Assembly (NCBI GenBank): GCA_021160185.1 | Contig: JAGHDA010000030.1 | Location: 1-12,658 of the forward strand | Direction: 5' to 3' | From: Verrucomicrobiota bacterium | GTDB lineage: Bacteria; Verrucomicrobiota; Verrucomicrobiia; Limisphaerales; CAZBKV01 | Length of the DNA: 12,658 nt | Shown: positions 6,471 through 12,658 of the stretch, piece after piece | Position numbering within the stretch: the first letter of the stretch is position 1 | Layout of the letters: each line of letters begins with the position of its first letter | Position numbers and translations under genes: made by a program | The notes under the pieces: generated by a model | The model's database searches: none | The model's input: only the letters and a program-made list of their open reading frames with translations | Told to the model about the DNA's origin: nothing

Positions 6471-7018
6471 ATCGCACGCGAGCTATCATTCTCACGGCGG
6501 CGGCGGCGGGAGGCGTCTTCCTGGCGGCCGCCTGCGACGCGCCCGCGCGGCTTTTGGGGGTGCGGCTCCAGGTCTTGCCCGCTTTGGTGGTCTACGGCGC
6601 GCTGAGCGTCGAGCGGGGAGGCTGGGCGTGGGCGGCTGTCGTGGGCGCGGCATGCCGGGACAGCCTTTCCGCCAATCCGGTGGGGGTCAGCTTGATCCCG
6701 CTGCTTCTGATCGGGTGGATCTTGGCCGAGCACAGAGAAATTGTCCTTCGGGAAAGCCTCTTTGCACGGTGGATTCTGGGAAGCCTTGCCGGAGCGGTCT
6801 ATCCGCTCCTGAGCGTGGCGATCTTGTTGACCCTGGGCGAGGAGCCGCTCCTGGGGTGGCGCTTTCTGTGGGGCATGGGGATTTGGACCCTTTCAGGCGG
6901 GGTGTTGAGCCTCCTGGCTTTTCCCGTTTTCGATTGGCTTACGGACCGATTTGCCTATCAACCTGTAACGCCTCCTTCTTTCCGTCCCGATCGTGAAATC
7001 ACGCGCGGCCGATATTGA
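6467..7018 (+). CDS. mreD: Rod shape-determining protein MreD
   Basis: This 183-residue integral membrane protein is the third partner of the MreBCD complex. Five or six hydrophobic segments are visible (about 7-23, 34-50, 52-68, 73-88, 99-122 and 128-152). The RDSLSANPVGVSLIPLLLIG block at 64-83 matches the most conserved part of MreD, and FPVFDWL near 152-158 matches its C-terminal signature. GTG 6467 is chosen because it overlaps the mreC stop as GTGA, a typical coupled start. The frame is open further upstream inside mreC but loses MreD character there. Its last 26 nt overlap the proposed start of the PBP2 gene. Confidence 0.9.
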   Translation: MNRTRAIILTAAAAGGVFLAAACDAPARLLGVRLQVLPALVVYGALSVERGGWAWAAVVGAACRDSLSANPVGVSLIPLLLIGWILAEHREIVLRESLFARWILGSLAGAVYPLLSVAILLTLGEEPLLGWRFLWGMGIWTLSGGVLSLLAFPVFDWLTDRFAYQPVTPPSFRPDREITRGRY

Positions 7019-7586
7019 AAAAGCCCTTCCGGTGGAGCGGGCTGAGCGAGGCGACCCCCGGCTTCGGGCGGTTACGGCGGGGCTGTTGGCCGGAATGGGC
7101 CTTTTGGCGGCCGGCCTGTGGTATCTCCAGATCGTTGCGGCGGATCGTTTCCGTTCCCGGGAGCGACGTCAAACCTATCGGCTTGTTCGCGTGCCCGGCA
7201 TTCGCGGCCGGATCTTGGACCGCGCCGGCCGCGTTCTGGCCGACAACCGCCCAAGCTACAATCTGGTCCTCTATATCGAGGAGGTTCGGCCTCTTTTCCG
7301 GGAGGTGTATCGTCGACTCAAGGGCCGGCGGCGGCTTTCCTCTGCCCAGGCGCGGGAATTGAGCCTTCAAGCTCGGTGGCTGGCCGTGAGCAACCTGGCC
7401 CAGCGCGCGGGCGCGGTCATCGGGCGCGCCTCCTCGGTGACCGCCAAGGCCTTTCACCGTCACTACCGCAACTGGCCCTATCGGCCGGACGTTGATCAAG
7501 GATTTGAGCCCTGTGGAAATCGCTCGATTCCTGGAACAGGCCGCGCCTGTGCCGGGCGTGGATCTGGAGATCCTTCCCCGGCGTGA
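6993..7586 (+). CDS. mrdA: Penicillin-binding protein 2, N-terminal part (frameshifted)
   Basis: This is the first part of a PBP2 gene that continues in another frame. Residues 1-25 are cytoplasmic, 26-48 form the membrane anchor, and RGRILDRAGRVLADNRPSYN (71-90) is the conserved start of the PBP dimer domain. The sequence stays PBP2-like to about residue 164 (HRHYRNWPYR, ending near 7484). After that this frame gives Cys/Gly/Arg-rich residues to a TGA at 7584-7586, while the PBP2 match resumes one base later in the next frame. One extra base, or two missing, between about 7476 and 7488 explains it. The GTG at 6993 overlaps mreD by 26 nt and has no clear ribosome-binding site; GTG 7032 is an alternative. 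Read through, the whole protein would be about 665 residues, normal for PBP2. Confidence 0.85.
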   Translation: MKSRAADIEKALPVERAERGDPRLRAVTAGLLAGMGLLAAGLWYLQIVAADRFRSRERRQTYRLVRVPGIRGRILDRAGRVLADNRPSYNLVLYIEEVRPLFREVYRRLKGRRRLSSAQARELSLQARWLAVSNLAQRAGAVIGRASSVTAKAFHRHYRNWPYRPDVDQGFEPCGNRSIPGTGRACAGRGSGDPSPA

Positions 7587-8991
7587 GTACCCTACGGGGC
7601 CGCTCGCCGCCCACGCCGTGGGCTACGTGATTCGCGACGATTCGGCGCGGGGAGATTTGGATGAGGAGTTCAATTACAGCCTCCCCGCCTTCGTGGGGGT
7701 GGTGGGCGTGGAAGCCGGGTTTGATGAGGCGCTTCGCGGCAAAGCGGGCCTCAAGCTGGTGGCGGTCAACAGCCTTTGCTACCGCGAGGCGGAGATGATT
7801 CGGAAGACGGCCGAGCCGGGCAGGGAAGTGGTTTTGTCGCTGGACCTGGAGCTCCAGCAAATCGCTCGCCGGGCCTTGTTGCAGGCGGGCCGTTATGTGC
7901 GCGGCGCGGCGGTGGTGCTGGACGTCCGCAACGGGGACATTCTGGCGATGGTTTCCCTTCCTTCCTTTGATCCCAACGAATTCGTTCGCGGCATCAGCAC
8001 GGAACGTTGGACCAACTGGTTCAACAACCCGGTCTTCCGTCCCATGCTTAATCGGGCCGCCCAGGGGGCTTATCCGCCGGGGTCGGTGTTTAAGATCGTT
8101 ACGGCTCTTGCCTGTTTCGAGGCGGGGGTGTTGACGCCCCAATCAGTCACCAACCTCTTTTACAATCCGGGCTATTACCAGCTCGGCCGTCGGCGCATCG
8201 GCGACACCGCGCCGCCGGGCGAGTACGATTTCCGCCGGGCGTTCAAGCGCTCCAGCAACACCTATTTTATCGCTCACGGGCTTCGCGCCGGGATGAAAAC
8301 CCTGGTGACGATGGGCAAGCGGTTCTTTTTCGGAGAGCGATGCGGCCTGCCCACCCGGCAGGAGTCGCCCGGCTTCTTCCCCACGCCCAAGCAGGCGCGG
8401 TATCGTTGGTCGCCCGGCAACCTGGCCAATGTCTGCATCGGCCAGGAAATCACCCTGACCCCGCTGCAAGCGGCGGTGATGACCGCGGCGGTGGCCAACG
8501 GAGGCATGGTGTGGCGGCCGCGGCTCGTTTTGGGAACTGCGCCGACGGAGGCCGGGTTCGGCGGCTCGCCGAAAAAATTCCCGCCGCGGCTCCGGGGGCG
8601 GCTGGGCGTCGATCCGCGCGCTCTGGCGATTATTCGCGAGGCGATGTTGGCGGATACCGAAGAGCGGGGCGGCACCGGTTATAAGGCCTTTCACGCGCCG
8701 GGCAGCGGGCTGCCGTACCTGCGCGGCTTCCGCGTGGGCGGCAAGACCGGCACGGCGGAAGTGGAGCGGCCGGGCGGCGGGCGGAGCAAAGTGGCGTGGT
8801 TTGTTTCTTTCGGGCCGTATGAGGATCCGCGCTACGCGGTGGCGGTGATGGTGGAGGGCGGCGCTTCGGGCGGCTCGACCTGCGCGCCGGTGGCTCGGCG
8901 GATTTACCAGGGGATTGAAGCCCGCGTTTCCCGGCGGCGGGCGAACCGGTTGAGCGCCCTGGAATCGGGGATGCGCGGTCGAAGCGGGTAG
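7492..8991 (+). CDS. mrdA: Penicillin-binding protein 2, transpeptidase part (frameshifted)
   Basis: This is the continuation of the PBP2 gene begun at 6993, in the +1 frame. The match resumes at about 7486 (RTLIKDLSPVEIARF). The frame is closed by a TGA at 7438-7440, so the shift must lie after that; the coordinate 7492 is only the first TTG. It holds the rest of the dimer domain and a complete transpeptidase domain that cross-links side-wall peptidoglycan with RodA. The active-site motifs are intact: SVFK with the nucleophilic Ser at 8083-8085 and Lys at 8092-8094, SSN at 8251-8259, and KTG at 8743-8751. Intact motifs and the lack of other stops argue against an old pseudogene. The gene belongs to the elongation operon, 16 bp before rodA. 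An independent start for this fragment would lack the membrane anchor and is unlikely to be functional. Confidence 0.9.
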   Translation: MIKDLSPVEIARFLEQAAPVPGVDLEILPRREYPTGPLAAHAVGYVIRDDSARGDLDEEFNYSLPAFVGVVGVEAGFDEALRGKAGLKLVAVNSLCYREAEMIRKTAEPGREVVLSLDLELQQIARRALLQAGRYVRGAAVVLDVRNGDILAMVSLPSFDPNEFVRGISTERWTNWFNNPVFRPMLNRAAQGAYPPGSVFKIVTALACFEAGVLTPQSVTNLFYNPGYYQLGRRRIGDTAPPGEYDFRRAFKRSSNTYFIAHGLRAGMKTLVTMGKRFFFGERCGLPTRQESPGFFPTPKQARYRWSPGNLANVCIGQEITLTPLQAAVMTAAVANGGMVWRPRLVLGTAPTEAGFGGSPKKFPPRLRGRLGVDPRALAIIREAMLADTEERGGTGYKAFHAPGSGLPYLRGFRVGGKTGTAEVERPGGGRSKVAWFVSFGPYEDPRYAVAVMVEGGASGGSTCAPVARRIYQGIEARVSRRRANRLSALESGMRGRSG

Positions 8992-9007
8992 GGAAAAAGA
9001 AAGGCGG

Positions 9008-10201
9008 ATGGAAGGCGTCAGAGGAAGAAAAGTGGATGTGTGGCTCTGGATCGCAGTCTTCGGACTGATGGTCGTGGGGGAGCTGTTTATCGCCAGCGCC
9101 ACGCTTTCCCGGCCGGGCGCCGAGTCGCTTCCCTGGCATCGCCAAGGCCACATCCGCCAGCTTGTTTGGTACCTGGCGGGCCTTGGCCTCGCCGCGCCGT
9201 TGATCCTGGTGGATTACGGCAAGCTGTGCCGATGGACGGGAGTGGCTTATTGGGGATCTATCGGTTTGTTGTTGGTGGTGTTTGCGGCGGGCTCCGTGCG
9301 GTATGGGGCGAGGCGGTGGATCGATCTGGGGCCCGTTCAGTTCCAACCCTCCGAGTTTGCCAAGCTGGCTTGCGTGGCGGCGTTGGCGGCTTTCCTGAGC
9401 CGCCCGGAGCGGGAGCTTCGAGAGAGAAAGGCCTTCTTCCAGGCGCTGGGGCTGGCTCTGTTGCCTTGCCTTCTTATCCTCCTGGAACCCGATTTGGGCT
9501 CCTCGATCGTTTTTGTGCCGGCGGCCCTGGTGATGATGTATGTGGCCGGGGTCTCGCGGCGTCGGCTTCTGCGATTTGTGGGGGCGGGAGCCGCGTTGGG
9601 CGTGTTCCTTGTGGTCAATGTGCTTTGGCTGCCGGATTCGTGGCGGGTGGTCCGCCTCCAGCCCTACCAGGAGCGTCGGATCCTGGTCTATTTCGGGAAG
9701 ATGCGCATCCCGGAGGGGGCTTCGGCGGAGGAAAAACAGAGGCTTCGCCGGCTTTACCGGGACGCGGCTTACAACGTGAACCAGGCGCTTATTTCGGTGG
9801 GCTCGGGCGGCCTTTGGGGCAAGGGATGGCGGCGCGGAGCCCAGCATGCCTTGGGCTATTTGCCGCGGGGGGTGGCGCACAACGATTTCATCTTCTCCGT
9901 GGTGGCGGAGGAGAGCGGTTTTGTGGGAAGCGTGACGTTGTTGGGGTTGTATACGATCCTATTCCTTCGAGGGGCGCGCATCGCCGCTGAGGCGCGCGAC
10001 CGCCTGGGGAAACTGCTCGCGATCGGGCTTACAACTCTGCTCTTTGTTCACGTTTTCATCAATATCGGTATGAACATCCGGCTGCTGCCGGTGACCGGCT
10101 TGCCGTTGCCCTTTCTCAGCTATGGGGGGACTTCGGCGGTGGCCTGTGTCCTGGCGGCGGCTTTGTTGCAAAACGTTTACCTTCATCGGAGGGATTGGTA
10201 G
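9008..10201 (+). CDS. rodA: RodA, SEDS-family peptidoglycan glycosyltransferase
   Basis: This 397-residue polytopic membrane protein polymerises glycan strands from lipid II during elongation, in complex with PBP2. About nine or ten hydrophobic segments alternate with basic loops. SEDS signatures are WIDLGPVQFQPSEFAK (104-119), EPDLGSS (160-166), NDFIFSVVAEE (292-302) and PVTGLPLPFLSYGG (361-374). Asp293 in the xDFIF motif corresponds to the aspartate known to be essential in SEDS enzymes. The stretch 223-255 is a charged loop that looks longer than in typical RodA. The start is ATG 9008 with a weak GAAAGG close upstream. The stop shares one base with the GTG of the next gene. FtsW is the main alternative, but the neighbours MreBCD and PBP2 favour RodA. 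Confidence 0.94.
   Translation: MEGVRGRKVDVWLWIAVFGLMVVGELFIASATLSRPGAESLPWHRQGHIRQLVWYLAGLGLAAPLILVDYGKLCRWTGVAYWGSIGLLLVVFAAGSVRYGARRWIDLGPVQFQPSEFAKLACVAALAAFLSRPERELRERKAFFQALGLALLPCLLILLEPDLGSSIVFVPAALVMMYVAGVSRRRLLRFVGAGAALGVFLVVNVLWLPDSWRVVRLQPYQERRILVYFGKMRIPEGASAEEKQRLRRLYRDAAYNVNQALISVGSGGLWGKGWRRGAQHALGYLPRGVAHNDFIFSVVAEESGFVGSVTLLGLYTILFLRGARIAAEARDRLGKLLAIGLTTLLFVHVFINIGMNIRLLPVTGLPLPFLSYGGTSAVACVLAAALLQNVYLHRRDW
10188..10193 (+). promoter_or_regulatory. Shine-Dalgarno site of the RNase E/G gene
   Basis: GGAGGG lies inside the last codons of rodA. It stands 7 nt before GTG 10201 and 13 nt before ATG 10207. The spacing favours the GTG, whose first base is also the last base of the rodA stop (TAGTG), suggesting coupled translation. 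Confidence 0.6.
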
Positions 10202-12168
10202 TGGCTATGAACGAACGAACCTATTCCCGTCGCAACCGCGGCGGACAGCGTTTTCGCCCTGGACGCAAGCAGACCTTCAAGCCTCAACGAGGCGCGCAGG
10301 CGACTTTTCCCGGGGGCTCAGAGGACAGCGTTGCCGAGGAGCCGGTTTTTGACCGGCGGCATGAGAAGGAAATCCTACGCGCCGAGAACCGGGCCGCCGG
10401 GCTTCCCGAGGACGCTCCGGAGGCGTTAATCGAAGCGACATCGGCGGACACAGGGCGCAGTCAAAATTACCGCGCGCCTTCCGGGCAGGAGCCGCCCGCG
10501 CTTAAAGAGCTGAAAGAGAAGGGCAGCGACAACGGCGAGGGCAATTTGGTCGACTCGATCCGCACGGCCGCCAAACGCGTCCTCCGGAAAGTGAAAAAGC
10601 TGGTCAACGCCGCTCCGTCCACGCGCAAGGAAATCATCATCAACGCTGAGGCTCTTGAGACCCGCGTCGCGGTGCTCGTGGACGGAAAGCTGGAAGACTT
10701 CACCATTGAACGCACCCAGGAGGAGCGGCTTGTGGGGAGCATGTTCAAGGGCAAGGTCCGCAATCTGGAAGAGGGCCTCAAAGCCGCTTTTGTCGACATC
10801 GGCTACGAGAAGAACGCCTTCCTCCACTACTGGGACATCGTCCCCGCCAGCATCGACAAAAATGTCGAGTTGGTCGATCGGGGAAACCGCAGGGGCCGCG
10901 CGCCGCGGATCACCCAGAAGGACATCCCCCGGCTGTTCCCGCCGGGAAGCGATATTGTGGTCCAGGTGACAAAAGGCCAGATCGGCACCAAAGGCCCCCG
11001 CGTGACCACGCACCTGGCGCTGCCCGGCCGCTATCTGGTGCTCCTTCCCAATTCGGACCAAAGCGGAGTGAGCCGCAAGATCGAAGATCCGAAAGAGCGG
11101 GCCCGGCTCAAGGAGATTGTCAAGAAACTCAGCATCCCCGAAGGCATGGGCATCATTGTCCGCACTGCCGGCGAGGGGAAAAAGCTTCGTTACTTTGTCC
11201 GCGATTTGGCCTTCCTCATCGAGGAATGGCGCGCGATTCAGGAGCGGATCGAGAAAAATTCCGCCCCGACGTGCGTGTTCCGGGAGCCGGATCTGATCGA
11301 GCGGACCGTGCGCGATTTCCTCACGGAGGACGTCGAACGCATTCTGGTGGACGACTATAAGCAGTACGAACGGATTCAGCAGATCATCGGCCGCATCTCC
11401 AAACGCGCGCTTAAGAAGGTCTTCTTCTACAACGAATCCCAGCCGATTTTTGATCGGTTCCAGGTCACCAAACAGTTGGAAAGCGCCTTTGCGCGCAGGG
11501 TGCGCCTGAAGAGCGGCGGCTACGTGATCATTGACGAAACGGAGGCGCTGGTGGCCATCGACGTAAACACCGGACGCCATAAAAATGTCGACGATCCCGA
11601 CTCCACCATCCTGAAGGTGAACCTCGAGGCCGCCGACGAGATTTGCCGCCAGCTTCGCCTCCGCAATATGGGCGGCCTGATCGTGGTTGATTTCATCGAC
11701 ATGAAAGCCGCCCGCGACCGCCACGCGGTCTACCAGCGGATGCGCGAGAACCTCAAACACGACCGCTCTAAGACCCACGTGCTTCCTATCTCCCAGCTCG
11801 GGCTGATGGAGATGACCCGCCAACGCCACACCGAGAGTGTGCGGGCCGCCGTTTACGACGACTGCCCTTACTGCAAGGGGCGCGGCAAAGTGAAAAGCCC
11901 CCTTACCATGAGCGTCGAGATCCAGCGCAAGATCGCCGAAATCCTCAAGCGCCGGCCGCGGGACGAGTCCGACTTCCAACTTCGTGTCATCGTGCATCCT
12001 GCAGTGCTCGAGCGGCTTCGCACCGAGGATGAGAAATTCATCATCGAGTTGGAAAAGCGCTATTTTGGGAAGCTTTCCTTCCGCGCCGACCCCGGCTTCC
12101 ACGCCGAACAGTTCAAGATCATCAACGGAAACACCAACGAAGAATTGACCAGCATCGGCGGGGAATAA
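10201..12168 (+). CDS. rng: Ribonuclease E/G family endoribonuclease
   Basis: This 655-residue endonuclease cleaves single-stranded RNA in mRNA decay and rRNA maturation. Residues 1-140 are a basic, low-complexity extension (Arg-rich start, then mixed charge). The catalytic core begins near 141 with KEIIINAEALETRVAVL. An S1 RNA-binding domain opens at about 179 (GSMFKGKV). The metal-binding aspartates are Asp454 in AIDVNTGR and Asp497 in VVDFIDM, and the zinc-link cysteines are Cys555 and Cys558 in CPYC. The spacings 454-497 and 497-555 equal those I recall for E. coli RNase E (303-346 and 346-404). There is no long C-terminal scaffold domain: the protein ends about 100 residues after the zinc link, as in RNase G. 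GTG 10201 is favoured by its ribosome-binding site; ATG 10207 is possible. The symbol is a choice between rng and rne. Confidence 0.92.
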   Translation: MAMNERTYSRRNRGGQRFRPGRKQTFKPQRGAQATFPGGSEDSVAEEPVFDRRHEKEILRAENRAAGLPEDAPEALIEATSADTGRSQNYRAPSGQEPPALKELKEKGSDNGEGNLVDSIRTAAKRVLRKVKKLVNAAPSTRKEIIINAEALETRVAVLVDGKLEDFTIERTQEERLVGSMFKGKVRNLEEGLKAAFVDIGYEKNAFLHYWDIVPASIDKNVELVDRGNRRGRAPRITQKDIPRLFPPGSDIVVQVTKGQIGTKGPRVTTHLALPGRYLVLLPNSDQSGVSRKIEDPKERARLKEIVKKLSIPEGMGIIVRTAGEGKKLRYFVRDLAFLIEEWRAIQERIEKNSAPTCVFREPDLIERTVRDFLTEDVERILVDDYKQYERIQQIIGRISKRALKKVFFYNESQPIFDRFQVTKQLESAFARRVRLKSGGYVIIDETEALVAIDVNTGRHKNVDDPDSTILKVNLEAADEICRQLRLRNMGGLIVVDFIDMKAARDRHAVYQRMRENLKHDRSKTHVLPISQLGLMEMTRQRHTESVRAAVYDDCPYCKGRGKVKSPLTMSVEIQRKIAEILKRRPRDESDFQLRVIVHPAVLERLRTEDEKFIIELEKRYFGKLSFRADPGFHAEQFKIINGNTNEELTSIGGE

Positions 12169-12213
12169 CCCCTTGCCGTTGCCGCCTTAACCAGCAGCAG
12201 AACAAACGAGCCG

Positions 12214-12658
12214 ATGAACCGTCATCCTTCAGAGGACCCTGATTCCTGTGCCCAGATTGCGGGCTGGAACGAGTTTGCCGCCCGCCACATCGGGCCGCGT
12301 CCGGAGCAAATGCGTCGCATGCTTGCCGCGCTCGGCCTGCGCAGCCTTGACGAGTTGGCGGAGCAAGTGATTCCCCAATCGCTCCGCCGCGCCGAGCCTT
12401 TGCGCCTGCCGCCGCCGTTGACCGAACACGAGGCCCTGGAGCGGCTTCGCGCCGTGGCCTCTAAGAACCGCCGGCTTCGTTCCCTGATCGGCATGGGATT
12501 TCACGGATGCGTCACGCCGGCGGTCATCCGTCGTTACGTCCTCGAAAACCCCGATTGGTACACGCCGTACACACCGTATCAATCGGAGATTTCCCAGGGG
12601 CGACTGGAGTGCCTCTTCTACTTCCAGACGATGATCGCCGAGCTGACCGGCATGGAGA
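12214..12658 (+). CDS. gcvP: Glycine dehydrogenase (decarboxylating), P-protein, N-terminal part
   Basis: The first 148 residues are present; the gene continues past the right edge. The P-protein uses PLP to decarboxylate glycine and pass the aminomethyl group to the lipoyl H-protein of the cytoplasmic glycine cleavage system. Recognisable blocks are FAARHIGP (21-28), the LGLRSLDELAEQVIP region (40-54), IGMGF (92-96) and the highly conserved ENPDWYTPYTPYQ...EISQGR stretch (111-130). RHIGP and ENPDWYT favour the single-chain GcvP over the split GcvPA subunit, but the PLP-lysine half is outside the window. ATG 12214 follows RNase E/G after 45 bp with no clear Shine-Dalgarno site; it may be read from the operon or have its own promoter. 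Confidence 0.9.
   Translation, partial: MNRHPSEDPDSCAQIAGWNEFAARHIGPRPEQMRRMLAALGLRSLDELAEQVIPQSLRRAEPLRLPPPLTEHEALERLRAVASKNRRLRSLIGMGFHGCVTPAVIRRYVLENPDWYTPYTPYQSEISQGRLECLFYFQTMIAELTGME

Noticed and set aside
10426..12102. A 558-codon open frame on the minus strand opposite RNase E/G
   Set aside because: The + strand carries unmistakable RNase E/G motifs with correct spacing. The minus frame is open because of codon bias in GC-rich DNA and shows no recognisable domain.
12153..12175. Small GGGG/CCCC inverted repeat spanning the RNase E/G stop as a terminator
   Set aside because: The stem is only 4 bp with a 5-nt loop and no T-run, too weak to call.

Overview
The window is 12.66 kb of GC-rich DNA from a rod-forming Gram-negative-type bacterium. 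All recognised genes are on the + strand. The mreB-mreC-mreD-PBP2-rodA-RNase E/G order, together with a Tat-exported Gfo/Idh/MocA oxidoreductase, an exported SMP-30 family protein and a DUF3616 protein, suggests a member of the PVC group, most likely Verrucomicrobiota. This placement is inferred from gene content and no marker gene here proves it.

Layout. Positions 2-79 carry the last 25 codons of a gene that enters from the left. Positions 80-733 have no credible gene. They hold two copies, exactly 230 bp apart, of a hairpin-rich repeat about 137 bp long, followed by unassigned DNA. A small sugar-metabolism block follows: an exported SMP-30/gluconolactonase-like protein (734-1861), a leader with back-to-back hairpins, and a Tat-signal Gfo/Idh/MocA oxidoreductase (2062-3357) closed by a strong 12-bp hairpin. 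A DUF3616 protein with a probable lipoprotein signal (3480-4505) separates this block from the cell-shape operon.

The elongation operon runs from 4576 to 12168 with short gaps or overlaps: mreB, mreC, mreD (4-nt overlap), a PBP2 transpeptidase, rodA, and an RNase E/G (1-nt overlap with rodA). MreB filaments, the MreC/MreD membrane partners, the RodA glycosyltransferase and the PBP2 transpeptidase together form the machine for side-wall peptidoglycan synthesis. RNase E/G is a common passenger of this operon. The PBP2 gene is split by a +1 frameshift near 7476-7488 although all three catalytic motifs are intact, so it is either a sequence error or a real lesion or recoding site. A glycine decarboxylase gene (gcvP) begins at 12214 and runs off the right edge.

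No new multi-gene system such as a defence island, CRISPR array or mobile element is evident. The points most worth following up are the structured repeat pair, the PBP2 frameshift, the hairpin leader before the oxidoreductase, and the long basic N-terminal extension of the RNase E/G.
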